From the NCBI RefSeq assembly GCF_023065955.2, contig NW_026622874.1, positions 23,927,772 through 23,991,771 of the forward strand: DNA of 64,000 nt, in the 5' to 3' direction. The translations under genes and the position numbers were made by a program. The notes under the pieces were generated by a model. It was not told the origin of the DNA, searched no databases, and saw only the letters and a program-made list of their open reading frames with translations. Shown here piece by piece: positions 54,801 to 64,000 of the stretch. Every line of letters starts with the position of its first letter. The stretch's first letter is position 1. The DNA is from Ursus arctos (taxonomy: Eukaryota; Chordata; Mammalia; Carnivora; Ursidae).

Positions 54801-55874
54801 AGGGACAAAAAGTCTCTACCCTAATGAGAGAAGATGACAATAACTGATTAAATGAGTAAATACATGTCAGGGATGGTGTGTGTTCTGATCCGAACAGAGC
54901 AGGGTTTGAAAGGGAGCACTGCCAGACGGGGTGGGCAGACGTGAGGTCTTTTTGTTTTACAAAGGGAAGTGAGGGGTGAGCTGTCCCGTAAGGTGACAAA
55001 TGAACAGGTGCATAAAAGAAGGGAGGGAAGAACATTCCAACACAGGAAGTGGCAAGTGGAAAACCCACCAGGCAGTGGGCCCAAGTGGGGCCCAGAGAGT
55101 GAGGGAGGCAGAACAGGAGAGGAAGTCAGACTGGAGGCAGGGGCCAGATATGGACCCAGGTGGCTGTGCGGGCCCAGCACGCACGTTGGCTTTTCCTCTG
55201 AGTGACATGGGAGGACAACACTGCTGCTGGCAAACTGACTTGAGTTTTCAAAGGTTCGGTCTAGTCACTGGCTGGAGAATAGACCACAGGAGCAAGGGTC
55301 AAGGAGAGAGACCAGTTAGCAGGCTCTGCCACTAACTTCAGGGGAGAGGTGATGGCAAACTGACCCAGGACTGTCCCGAGGCAGGGATGAGAAGGCATTA
55401 GATTTGTATGCATTCTTAACACAACCTTGATAACTTTGGGAGATTGGAGGGCAGACCCTGGGTCCGATGTGCAGACAGGCCCAGAGTTGAAAAGCCAGTT
55501 AACGGTAAGCTCCGGAGACCCCAGGTTCTGGTTTCAGAATCTGGTACTCCTTCCACTGCTGCACCTGCCAGTTAGCCCCCCAGCCCTGGCCTGCTGGACC
55601 CCTTGCCTGGCCCACCCTCCCCTAACCCACGTGCTTGCCTTCCTTCGTGCAGGTGAACATAGACCATGAGACCAGGGAGCTGACCAGGGTGAACCTGCAA
55701 GCTGTCACGGCCACGTGCTTCGACGTGGCTCAGGGCAAGACTCGCACCCTGATGGAGAAGGACTCCTATCCACGCTTCCTGAAGTCCCCTGCTTACCGGG
55801 ACCTGGCGGCCCAAGCCGCGGCTGCCTCGGCCTCTCCTGCCAGTGGCAGCCCGGCGGAGCCCTTGCACACTTGA
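51841..55874 (+). CDS. RGS16: RGS16, regulator of G-protein signalling 16 (complete)
   Basis: Five exons, join(51841-51884, 52796-52906, 53681-53745, 54029-54195, 55653-55874), give 202 residues, the usual length of RGS16. The protein accelerates GTP hydrolysis on Gi/Gq alpha subunits and so ends receptor signals at the plasma membrane. Visible parts are an amphipathic N-terminal helix ([18 protein letters not shown]) with Cys2 and Cys12, the known palmitoylation sites; an RGS domain at about 65-181 with Cys98 in FWLACEEF, the G-alpha-contact residues Asn91 and Asn131, and Tyr168/Tyr177, which are reported phosphorylation sites; and a short Ala/Ser-rich tail ending in EPLHT. The start is fixed by the N-terminal motif. 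Leu19 and Ser34 differ from the Phe and Cys I recall in the human protein. All frames are intact, with GT-AG introns of 911, 774, 283 and 1457 bp. It lies downstream of RGS8 on the same strand. Confidence 0.98.
52796..52906 (+). CDS. RGS16: RGS16 coding exon 2
   Basis: The exon runs from the split Arg15 codon through [18 protein letters not shown] to HSKEG. It follows the acceptor TCTTCCAG and ends at a strong GTAAGT donor in phase 2. Confidence 0.97.
53681..53745 (+). CDS. RGS16: RGS16 coding exon 3
   Basis: It encodes [21 protein letters not shown], linking the N-terminal helix to the RGS domain. The acceptor is TAGCAG, a tandem NAGNAG. I chose the first AG because it keeps Arg53, which the family has. 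The donor is GTGAGT. Confidence 0.95.
54029..54195 (+). CDS. RGS16: RGS16 coding exon 4 (RGS-domain core)
   Basis: This 167-nt exon encodes [14 protein letters not shown] through SEAPKE and is equivalent to the RGS8 exon at 10174-10340. The acceptor is AACCCCAG; the donor GTCAGA is weak at positions +3 and +4. Confidence 0.97.
54740..55345 (+). repeat. Ancient LINE-type repeat in RGS16 intron 4
   Basis: 'gcaccaattacgtgcaaggc' (start), 'gaagaacattccaacacagg' (middle) and 'gagaccagttagcaggctct' (end) follow the same order as the repeats at 41090 and 46495. It accounts for most of the intron length. Confidence 0.5.
55653..55874 (+). CDS. RGS16: RGS16 terminal coding exon with stop
   Basis: The exon opens with GTG AAC after CTTCGTGCAG and ends in TGA at 55872-55874. 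It encodes [34 protein letters not shown] and the Ala/Ser-rich C-terminus. The C-terminal 20 residues are the least conserved part of the family. Confidence 0.97.
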   Translation: MNIDHETRELTRVNLQAVTATCFDVAQGKTRTLMEKDSYPRFLKSPAYRDLAAQAAAASASPASGSPAEPLHT

Positions 55875-57204
55875 GCCTCCTGGCGGTGAGGGAGCCGGCT
55901 GCAAAGAGAGGTGGAGTCACCCATCCCCGAGGCACAGTCTACCAGGCAGGCGTGAGAGGACAGTGAAAGAAAAAGCCCATCTGGCAGCCTGTTTCAGAAG
56001 CACCCTCTCCTCCAGATACTGTGGGACTGGATTCCACACCTGGGAGGGCCCCCCCACCCCCACTTCCAGGACCAGCGGATAAGGGCCGAAGATAAAGGCT
56101 GTGTGGGGCTCTCCAGGGAGAGGAGAGGAGGCGTCGGCGTTCGCGTTGGCTCTTGGCCTTCTCCACGGGGCAAGAAATATTCCGGGGTGGTTTGGGAGAC
56201 ACAGATGAAGGGAGCTTGAAAATGAGACAGGGCAGGACAGCTAGATGAGCTCTTCGGCCTGGTGAGGCGCTGACGCAGATGGCACCCTGTTTGCCTCGTT
56301 CGCAGGCTGTCCAGGGCCCGCAAGGGCGCTGCGAAGTGGTGCCTCCCGCCCTGTCCCCCTCACTGCCTCTGCGGCCCAGGCCCCTGAGCCCCCCTCCTGT
56401 GTCCCGCCTCCTCAAGGCCAGAGCACCAATTTGACCCTTGCCCCAAATGAGATTTTTTTTTATACCTCAAAAACTGCCTTTGGAGCCCGTTTCCGCATCA
56501 GTAGAGAGCCTGGAAAAGGGGCCGTCTTGTTCCTCTGAAACTCATCTTGGTGCTCGTGGTGACCTTTGCTCCCTGACCCCGTGCTGTGCTCGCAGCAAGG
56601 TCCACCTGTGAGCAGGGCCTGCGAGGGCTTGTCACAGGGGTGTGCCCTCTCTCGGCCCTGGGCTGCCCTAGACCGTAGGGCCCGTGAGGAGGAAGGTGTG
56701 GGGCCTCTCCGTGAGTGGCTAGTCCAGCTCTTAGGCTCTGCAGTATGGAACGAGAGAGAAAAGGATCCTAAGAAATCTCTTGGCAGTTCCCAAAAGTTCC
56801 GCTGAAATCAAGCCAGTATTTTCCGTGGGTGTGAGAACAGGAAAAAAGGGATGCCCAAAATGGAAGGGGAGCCTTATGTTTCTTTCCTGTGGATGTGAGG
56901 TGTCAGGGGAAGTTGGACCAGGGACCACGATGGCCCTTGGAAGACAGAAGCTGGGGGTGCAGCTGGAGAGAGAGGCTGCTTGGAAGAGCCAGACGGGGGA
57001 ACTCAGAACCTGCTTGTCACTTCAGGGCGACACCAAACACACATTTTTGTGGCGGGACTTCCGCATGAGCCCGGGCCCGGGAGGCGAATGAACCAGGCGG
57101 CCCCCTTATGCCCCAGGAAAAGCAACACTGTTCTCTCTGCACTATGAGCTCCTCTAGGAGAAAATTATTTAAGTATAATGTGTTGTCGGCTTTGTGACAA
57201 TTGT

Positions 57205-57402
57205 CATAGCATATTATTTTTATTACTGTCGTGTTGTTGCTATTGTTATTTATTATTGTAATTTCAGTTTGCCTCTGCTGGAGAATCTCAGCAGGAGCTG
57301 GCAGCCTGACTGTCTCCCTCTCCTCCAGACTCTACCTCTGAACGTGCTGGGAACCTCTTAGCGCCTGTCAGGGACTCCTCACTAAATATTTATTTATTGT
57401 TG
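57205..57402 (+). promoter_or_regulatory. RGS16: AU-rich element region in RGS16 3'UTR
   Basis: ATTTA pentamers occur at about 57248-57252 ('gttatttattattg') and as an overlapping series at 57387-57397 ('aaatatttatttattg'). Such elements recruit decay factors in short-lived mRNAs, in keeping with the transient induction known for RGS16. Function here is inferred. Confidence 0.6.
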
Positions 57403-57480
57403 ACAATGGAGCTGGTTTCCTAGATAGGGATGATGTACTTTATCCTTGTTTCCCTGTTTCAGCATGTTATATTCTTGTAA

Positions 57481-57492
57481 AATAAAAATAAA
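57481..57492 (+). terminator. RGS16: Tandem polyadenylation signals of RGS16
   Basis: AATAAA is present at 57481-57486 and again at 57487-57492. A GGGAAGA repeat (57532-57565) lies just downstream and could act as a G-rich auxiliary element. Cleavage is expected near 57505-57515. Confidence 0.85.
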
Positions 57493-57531
57493 ACCCAAAT
57501 ATGAGATCCTGTCTGCAAGGGCTGTGCGGGT

Positions 57532-57565
57532 GGGAAGAGGGAAGAGGGAAGAGGGAAGGGGAAGG
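57532..57565 (+). repeat. (GGGAAGA)n short tandem repeat
   Basis: About four head-to-tail copies with minor variation, 40-80 nt past the RGS16 polyadenylation signals. Confidence 0.9.
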
Positions 57566-57569
57566 ACCG

Positions 57570-59240
57570 GGGAAAGCCTGGGGGACGAGCTGGCCTCCGG
57601 AGATCCCTCCCTGCACATGGGAGAGCTCTTGTGTCACACGCAGAGGCCCAAGTGAAAGACCCATGTTTGCTAGTGACTGGCAGAGTTGATGAAAAGGGGA
57701 TAGGTGCTAAGGGTGGCCACCAAGATTGGCAACTTCCTTTAGCCGATGACGGCCCCAGCTTGTGTCGGGCGGTTGTGTGGTGTCGATGGAACCCAGTCAG
57801 CCTGCTGTCATTGGAGAGCCCATGTCCCTTGCCCAGAGTAAATCATTCCCAACTTGGCCTCTCACAGCACAAGGGGAGGCTCCCCTTGGTCCTGCAGCCA
57901 CAGGGGATCAGTTATCTGGTGGCTTTCAGGGCATATTCACTTTAGCCCATTTTTAATTTGCATTAGAATTTCATATAAATTCAAAGCATTAGTATTTTGC
58001 AAATAATTTCATAGACGTTTCTGAGAGGAGCTACGGGAAGTCACTCCATACGTGAGGCTGCTCCGTTCCATGGGCTGAGGGAGCAAGAGGGTCGAGCTGG
58101 GCTTGAAAGAATCTGGGGGGAGGTTTGCAAGGATCATATTTGCTCTTCCTTCGCCAATAGCCTATTCATTCTCTTTTCTTACCCTACTAATCCTCCCCCC
58201 GCAACCATTATCACTATTTAAAAATTCCTTTTCTATTGAATTATCTGTTTGCACTCTCTGATTTATTGACCTGGATGGGGATGATATCTAGTTGCAAATG
58301 TGGGACGGGGTGACCTCAGAGTCTTCCTACTGCCATCTTCCCAAGCACTTTTCTTGAATTATCTGTTTGTACACAGATCTGGATCTTCTATTGGCTTTTA
58401 TTTCTCCCCTATTGTTAGTCTGAGTAAGTGACCAGACCCCAGGGATGTTGGGTAGAAAACCTGGTGGATTCATACTGTAAGCCCAGGTCTAAGGGACAGT
58501 GCTGTGGACAACTCCAGGAGGGATTCAGAATTGCGGGGCCTGAGAAGGAAGACTGGATCAGATGCCGTGGCAGACCCCGAGCTCACGGAGTCCTTCCCCC
58601 AGCTCCGTGAGGTAGGTATGTTAGCCTGTGATACAGGGAACCGAGGCTCATGGGGCAAGGAACAGGCCCCAGGCAGCTGGCTGGAGAGAGCAGCAGAGAT
58701 GGTGATGCGATGGGATCCCAGTTAGACCATGAGGAGGCATCCGTTGTGCAAGAGACGCATGGGGGAAGGTGACTGATGGGGGAAGAAGAAAGCTGGGTAC
58801 CCAGAGAGGGGGCTAGTTATTCACATTGTCCTCATTTCCTTCCTTTCTTCCATCTTTCCACCTTTTTACATGCATTTGAGTGCATCCGTGTGCCTGGCAG
58901 GAAACCAAAAGCAGTAACTGTACTTTCAACGGAAAGTAACCTCATTTATTGAATAGTGGGTGGGGATTCTGAATGTGGTTAGACAAGGGCACAAGTGTGT
59001 ACTTTTTGAAGCAATGTGGGCAGCCAGTAGGAAAAGGCAGGTGTAATCAGTGAGTGATAGAGAAATGAACGGGGATGTTGGACATCCTGTGGCGGGGGTG
59101 TGTGCTGGTTGTCCCCACAGTCCAGTGAGGCCATCCTCAAGGCTCGTCCCCATCCCCCCAAACCTCCCTCTCACATAGAAAGTGGTTTTGGCTTCCGTGG
59201 TGTGGCTGAAGGTGGTAGGTCCACATTAGAAAGGAGAACA
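57570..59240. other. Intergenic downstream of RGS16, nothing recognised
   Basis: No exon or named repeat was found. Short frames on both strands carry no family signature. Confidence 0.4.
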
Positions 59241-59244
59241 GCTC

Positions 59245-59345
59245 TTTGCTGACCTTTTACATGTCCCAGGTGTCAGGCTCGTAACAGTCCCATGCTGGGG
59301 ACTGTTTAAGGGATTTCCTGAAGATCACACCGCTAGCAAGTGGCT
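59245..59345 (+). repeat. MIR SINE fragment
   Basis: 'tttcctgaagatcacaccgc' followed by 'tagcaagtggctctgat' corresponds to the middle of MIR. Confidence 0.6.
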
Positions 59346-60079
59346 CTGATATCTTTGGACTCCCCAGCTCTGCCCCCTCCCCAGAGCACTCTAGGCTTTG
59401 GCTCAGCAGGTAAAGCATTTCCTAAGTAGGTTGTGGGGGGCCTCCCAGGCCTCTCCCTACTCTCTCCCCTGTCCCTTGAAAACAAATCTGTCCCAGTTCC
59501 CAGAGTCACTGTCACCGTCTCACGTTTCCTTGCTTTCTCATCTTGGACCACCTCCCTGCTGTGTCCCCTCCTGTCCTCGCTGCTGCCCTCCACCTCCTTA
59601 ATCAGCTAGAGAACCATCTTCCAAAGGCCAACTCAAGGATCTTTCTGGGGATACTTGCCTGAGCCTTCGGGTCTGATTATGGGTACCTCTCTTTCATGAA
59701 CCACTGCTGCCGATGCTCACCCGAATTGGAGCGCTTAGGTCCCAGGTTTCTGCCTCTCTGCGCCTGACGGCAAGCTCCTGGACCTAGGCAGGTCTTTTTC
59801 TCCCCAGGGCCGTGATCACAGACGAGCATTCAGCAGATGGCTCTTGAGTTAATGATTAGTTTTAAATCCAGCAGGAGGGAAGTCCAGACTACAACTTTGA
59901 GCTTCCTACCAGCACTGTCCCTACGCAGGCACTGGCCACCCATGTTCAGGCTTCTCCATCTCTTCTGCGTGTCACCTCATCCCGTCTTGGAAATGGGTTG
60001 AGTCCAGCTTCTCCTCCCCAGGCTCACCGAGACTTCCTTAGAGGAGGCTTTTGTCCTCTCTGGTCTGAGCTATAAAGAT

Positions 60080-60598
60080 AGCTTTCCACCTGGTCTCCGT
60101 CCACCGACCTCTCCCACTCAATGCCCACGCTGCCAGTGTTCTTCCCTAAAGCACAGATCTGAGCAGGTCGTGGCTGCACTGAAACCCCTCCTGTGGCTCC
60201 CCTTTGACTACAAGAGAAAGTCCAGATCTGACCATGGCATCTGAGGCTCGCTCTGAGCTGACCCAAGTCCCTCTCCTGACCGATCTCCTGCCCAGATGGC
60301 CTCTACGCACATGCTGTTCTCTGCTTGGAATGCCCTCTTCCTCTTCCTCTTTTATTTTTTAAGTGGGGGGGGGGAGCGAGGAGGGGAATGCCCTCCTCTA
60401 AATCCAGCAAAAACATCACCTCCTCCGTGAAGCCTTCCCAGATGTCTGCTGCACAGAGTTAATCTCTCCCACGTCCATGATTCTAGGACACACTCTTTTG
60501 ACTTTGCCATCCATACTTCAGGGCGCGCTTCACATGTTTTCCTTCCCCTAAACTGGTCTCTTCGAGGTCAGAAACCATGTTATTTACCTTGGTAAGAT
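60080..60598 (+). repeat. L2 (LINE-2) 3' end
   Basis: The typical series is present: 'cccctcctgtggctcccctt', 'gaaagtccagatctgaccat', 'ctgcttggaatgccctcttc', 'cctccgtgaagccttcccag', 'gaggtcagaaaccatgttat'. A G run at 60366 interrupts it. It is non-coding. Confidence 0.8.
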
Positions 60599-60599
60599 G

Positions 60600-60830
60600 A
60601 CACAGAACAGATTGCTGCAAAGTGGTTCACAGCCCTGGAGTCAAAATATTTGGGTTGGAATCCTGGCTCATTCGCTGTGTGAGGGGAAGTTATTAGGGTA
60701 GTTCCCTCATCAGTAAAATGAAGATAGAAGAGTGAACCCCTCAGAGGGGGCATTGAATGAAAAAAGTGTTTGGCACAATGTTATTGTCCCATGAATACTA
60801 GTTACTATTATTACCTGATTCCTAGTACTT
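60600..60830 (+). repeat. MIR SINE
   Basis: 'ttgggttggaatcctggctc', 'gtagttccctcatcagtaaa' and 'gtgtttggcacaatgttatt' give MIR order. It directly follows the L2. Confidence 0.75.
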
Positions 60831-60879
60831 AGCACATGCCTTGTACACAATAGGCATCAGTCAGTAATCTTTTATTGAC

Positions 60880-61825
60880 TTCTTGAATAGAATGGAAGAA
60901 CCAGTTTCCAAGTCCACGTTTCTTTCAAGAACAGTACAGCTGTTTCACTGTGCATATCATCTGATGTGCAGAACATTACAGAATTTCAAGTGAGGAAATC
61001 AAGGGTTGAGCCATTCATCAACTCCCTCAAACCCGGGTCAGCTAGTGCTCCTTCCAGATCGGTGCTGTTGCTCCCACGTGACTGGAGGGGCCCCCAGCTC
61101 TGGCCCGTCCTTCATCCTCTGCTGCCTCCCTGTGGCCATATCAGGCAACGCGAACTTTTTCCTTGATATTTCTTGACCTTTGTCCTATTTTGTTTGGCTC
61201 CTTCCTTTGGAATGATATCCAAGGGATATAATTTATAGCTTTGTTTACTAACGCATTTTAGTAAATATGTGAACGTTTAATATAAATGAGAATAATTAGC
61301 ATCACTGTTAAGACAGCCAGTGGGTACAGGGTTTAAAAACAAGATTTCTTTAGTCAATAGGGCTAAATTAACTTTAGAAACTGAAGCTCCTAGGTAAAGA
61401 GAGAAAGTTGTTCAGGGCATATTAAGGGCTGATCTCAAGGTAATTCCCTTTCGCTGAAACTTTTAAAATTGGTCCAGCTCTTCAAATTGCTTTAGGGAAG
61501 AAAAGAAAGATTTGAAATTTAAATAACGGAGGAGAGATCCCAAGGGTGAGGGATGTAATGCCGTTAGCGGCTAGATAATGGAGTTTGAATCTCCATTATT
61601 TAGAAAAAATACCTCTTGACTTAGAGTGTTGATGATTCCTAAGCTTTGGTCACCAACGTAGACAAGGATTTGATTTAAACTTCGAGAAAAGCAATAAAGT
61701 GTGGATTAATCCTTTATTTGGATTATAATTTGGGCCCCCACTTAAGGGAGAGCGTTCTGTGCTGGAGAGTGTCATTGCCCTAACTTATCGCCAGTTCCCA
61801 GAGGCGGTTCCACAGACAATGCAGC
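60880..61825. other. Intergenic, AT-rich from 61.2 kb, nothing recognised
   Basis: No coding exon, RNA gene or named repeat was identified. Confidence 0.4.
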
Positions 61826-61829
61826 GTGG

Positions 61830-62027
61830 AGCTCTGGAGAGCGGGCTCTGAATTCAGTCCCACATCTGCCACTTACTCGCCAAGTGATCTTCAGCTCGTT
61901 CCTGGATTTCTCAGAGACTCGCAGTTTCCTGTAATCTGTGAATAAGAATAGGACTGGCTTCCCAGGACTTCTGTGATGACAGAATGAGAAAATGCACGGA
62001 AAATATTCGGCACAGTGCTCCACAGAT
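61830..62027 (+). repeat. MIR SINE
   Basis: 'gaattcagtcccacatctgc', 'gcagtttcctgtaatctgtg' and 'attcggcacagtgctccaca' fit MIR. The CAN-SINE at 62044 inserted at its 3' end. Confidence 0.75.
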
Positions 62028-62043
62028 AAGAATCCACAAACGG

Positions 62044-62250
62044 AGGGGCGCCTGGGTGGCACAGCGGTTAAGCGTCTGCCTTCGGCTCAGGGCGTGATCC
62101 CGGCGTTATGGAATCGAGCCCCACATCAGGCTCCTCCACTATGAGCCTGCTTCTTCCTCTCCCACTCCCCCTACTTGTGTTCCCTCTCTCGCTGGCTGCC
62201 TCTATCTCTGTCGAATGAATAAATAAATAAAATCTTAAAAAAAAAAAAAA
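62044..62250 (+). mobile_element. Young CAN-SINE with 16-bp target duplication
   Basis: The head AGGGGCGCCTGGGTGGCACA is followed by 'cagcggttaagcgtctgcc' and 'tcggctcagggcgtgatccc', a CT-rich part, 'aatgaataaataaataaaat' and a poly-A tail. The duplication AAGAATCCACAAACGG is perfect at 62028-62043 and 62251-62266. The 'cacagcggttaag' head is the form I associate with bears. Confidence 0.97.
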
Positions 62251-62269
62251 AAGAATCCACAAACGGTAG

Positions 62270-62440
62270 CCACGTGTGTGCGATAGGCACTATTCCACGT
62301 GCTTCACATATCTGTAATCCTCACCACATTCCTGCATGGTAATTGATGTAATTATTTAATATCACCATATTGCAAATGTAGAAACCAAGGCCTGGAAGGC
62401 TTAAGAAAATTGCCCAAATTCAAAGCGTTAGCCGGTGGCT
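62270..62440 (+). repeat. MIR SINE
   Basis: 'gtgcttcacatatctgtaat', 'attgcaaatgtagaaaccaa' and 'gcttaagaaaattgcccaaa' follow the MIR core and 3' part. Confidence 0.75.
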
Positions 62441-62780
62441 ATGTTAGTTAGCTATTGCTGCCTGACAAACCATTCCAAAACTCTGTGGCTTGAGATAATA
62501 AGCATTTCTTTGCTCATGAGTCTGTGGGTCAGCTAGGCACTTCTGCTTACCTGGGCCAGGCTCGGCCCATCTCCACTGGCTTGTTCTTGTGTCTGTGATC
62601 CACCGGTGGGCTGGTGGGAGCTGGCCGGTCTAGGATGGCCTTAGTCATATATCTAAGGATTGGTTGGTCGTTGGCTTGGGCAATGGTGGTATCTGGGCCA
62701 TGTGTCTCTCTTGTCACCCAGCAGGCTAGTCCAGGTTTCTTCATATGGTGGCAGGGTCCCCAGCCCAGATTCAAAGAAAG
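62440..62780 (+). repeat. Old LTR- or LINE-like interspersed repeat
   Basis: 'tagctattgctgcctgacaa', 'ccattccaaaactctgtggc' and 'gtctgtgggtcagctaggca' occur in a widespread mammalian repeat, but I cannot name it with confidence. Confidence 0.5.
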
Positions 62781-62964
62781 CGCTGAGAGTACTTAATGAG
62801 TAAAAGTATGAAGTTAAATTGTGAAGAGCATGGTTATAGGGAAGGTTGAAAAAAATGGGGCTATTTTTTGTAATTATTCTATCATAGTGGGAGAGTCTGG
62901 ATTTGAAGTGAGGCAGTCTGGTTCCAGGGGCCTTGCTCTGAAGCATTCTGAAGACTTAATGGCT

Positions 62965-63156
62965 TGATGTCTGCTGGCAAGAGTCTTGCTATTTCCTGCT
63001 CCTGCCCATGGGCACGGAGTGCCATGGCAACAGCCTCCACTTCCTCCCTAGTGCTAGGGACTTCCTAGCAATGCCAGCTGTTCCGCCTTGCCTACATTTC
63101 TTGCTACTCCTTTGGAATAAAGGAATCTGCTTTATGATCACTTGGGTCCTGAGCAT
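62965..63156 (+). mobile_element. Candidate short LTR
   Basis: The stretch could start with TG ('tgtctgctggcaag') and end with CA. Near the end it holds 'ggaataaaggaatctgcttt', which looks like an LTR polyadenylation region. There are no internal retroviral sequences. Confidence 0.3.
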
Positions 63157-63159
63157 TCC

Positions 63160-64000
63160 TGTTTTTGTTTGTTTGTTTTGTTTTGTTTGCAAATTTTCAT
63201 TTCCTCTTTTAGCCACACTTCTGCTTCCTCATCTTTTTATTTTATTCTTCACAAGTCACAGAACAGGTACGATGAACGTTTACGACAGTCAAAGGAAAGC
63301 GGGAAAATCTGGATTTAATTAGCAAAATTGTGATGAAGCTGTGAGAACATCAGTCATATATCTGATTCAATTTGACCCCATTCTTTTCTTGTCAAGATCG
63401 AAGAAGAGCTTCCGGTAAGTAAAACACAGTTTATTCTCACTCTTAGAGCTGATCCTTGCAGCCTTAGGGATCTTTCTGGTCCAAAGAAGGGAAGGGTGGG
63501 GACACTGTGTCCCAATATCTAACATGTTGTGTGTAGAAAGGGGAAGCCAGAGGGGTGGCGGGGGACCTCCTTGTATTTAGCCTTGGCCTAGGCTTCTCTG
63601 CATGTTCTCCCCCTTGGTTTCCCTCCCACTCCTGAGCCTGCTTGCCTCTGCTCTTGGTGGTGGCTCCTTCTTCAGAGTCTGGAGCTCTGGACTCAGCCTC
63701 ATGCCTGGGGTCTCTGTGGGCACACTGAAGTCTCCTCCTACCAGAACAGTTGTCACACTCTCCATGTCTCTTGGGCCACCCCTCTTTGATTCTCCTGGTT
63801 CAAGATGGTCAAGGGTTGGCCTCGCCAGCAAGGCTGGCTGTTCCTTGAGGACAGGAGTATCTCCCACCGCAGCATTCAGGACACAGCATGCATTGCAGTG
63901 CTAGGAAAGTGGCAAGCACAGAACTTCTAGAGCAGAAAGGAATCTTAAAAACCATGTTACATGAGAGAAGTGAGACTCCACATGGTTAAACCATCTCCCA
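63160..64000. other. Intergenic right edge, nothing firmly recognised
   Basis: T/G-rich text at 63160-63190 and mixed unique sequence beyond. A strong donor-like CCGGTAAGTA near 63412 stands alone. RNASEL might begin just past the edge by comparison with the human order, but I see no coding exon. Confidence 0.35.

Larger units (their letters stand above)
55875..57510 (+). other. RGS16: RGS16 3'UTR
   Basis: About 1.6 kb from the stop to a predicted cleavage site after the tandem AATAAA. No interspersed repeat is evident in it. The final third becomes AU-rich, with Tyr/Leu-poor short frames only. The length agrees with an mRNA of roughly 2.4 kb. Confidence 0.85.

Noticed and set aside
1..64000. 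Plus-strand bias of MIR elements
   Set aside because: I read the plus strand in more detail, so antisense copies are probably under-counted. The bias cannot be claimed.
1..64000. CRISPR arrays, toxin-antitoxin loci, phage or other microbial systems
   Set aside because: The direct repeats present are microsatellites or target duplications. Introns, SINEs and L1s show this is a vertebrate nuclear genome.

Overview
This is a mammalian nuclear window, almost certainly from a carnivore. Six copies of the tRNA-Lys-derived CAN-SINE family, found only in Carnivora, are present. The youngest copy (62044-62250), and an L1 tail at 9387-9460, resemble the forms I associate with bears (Ursidae, including giant panda). 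The family-level call is inference; Carnivora is well supported. Gene density is low and the exons are split by introns. Nearly all open reading frames longer than 60 codons are chance frames or run through old repeats.

Two protein genes are recognisable, both on the + strand. The left part (10174 to about 16.55 kb) holds the last two coding exons and the probable long 3'UTR of RGS8; its earlier exons lie off the left edge. The right part (about 51.7-57.5 kb) holds a complete RGS16 gene: a CpG-rich, TATA-like promoter, five coding exons giving 202 residues, and a 3'UTR of about 1.6 kb ending in an AU-rich stretch with tandem AATAAA signals. Both proteins are small R4-type regulators of G-protein signalling, GTPase-activating proteins for Gi/Gq alpha subunits. 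Their tandem order and about 35-40 kb spacing match the known RGS8-RGS16 neighbourhood (human 1q25). RNASEL would be expected just beyond the right edge.

Layout: 0-10 kb, RGS8 intron with MIR, L2, two CAN-SINEs and an L1 stub. 10-16.5 kb, RGS8 terminal exons and 3'UTR with two MER5-type pieces. 16.8-17.2 kb, a non-repetitive AT-rich block that could be regulatory. 17-51 kb, the intergenic region, a layered record of old MIR/L2 copies broken by L1, MLT1-type LTRs and CAN-SINEs, plus several microsatellites. 51-57.5 kb, RGS16. 57.5-64 kb, intergenic L2, MIR and CAN-SINE.

I found no CRISPR array, operon, phage or other undescribed system. The most interesting direct observation is that RGS8 and RGS16 share a 62-nt exon core with only two differences, although their final exons have the usual load of silent changes. 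Repeat boundaries are estimates by eye unless target-site duplications are quoted. Repeat families are recognised from memory, without a library search. More MIR copies were found on the + strand, but I read that strand more thoroughly, so the bias is not meaningful.
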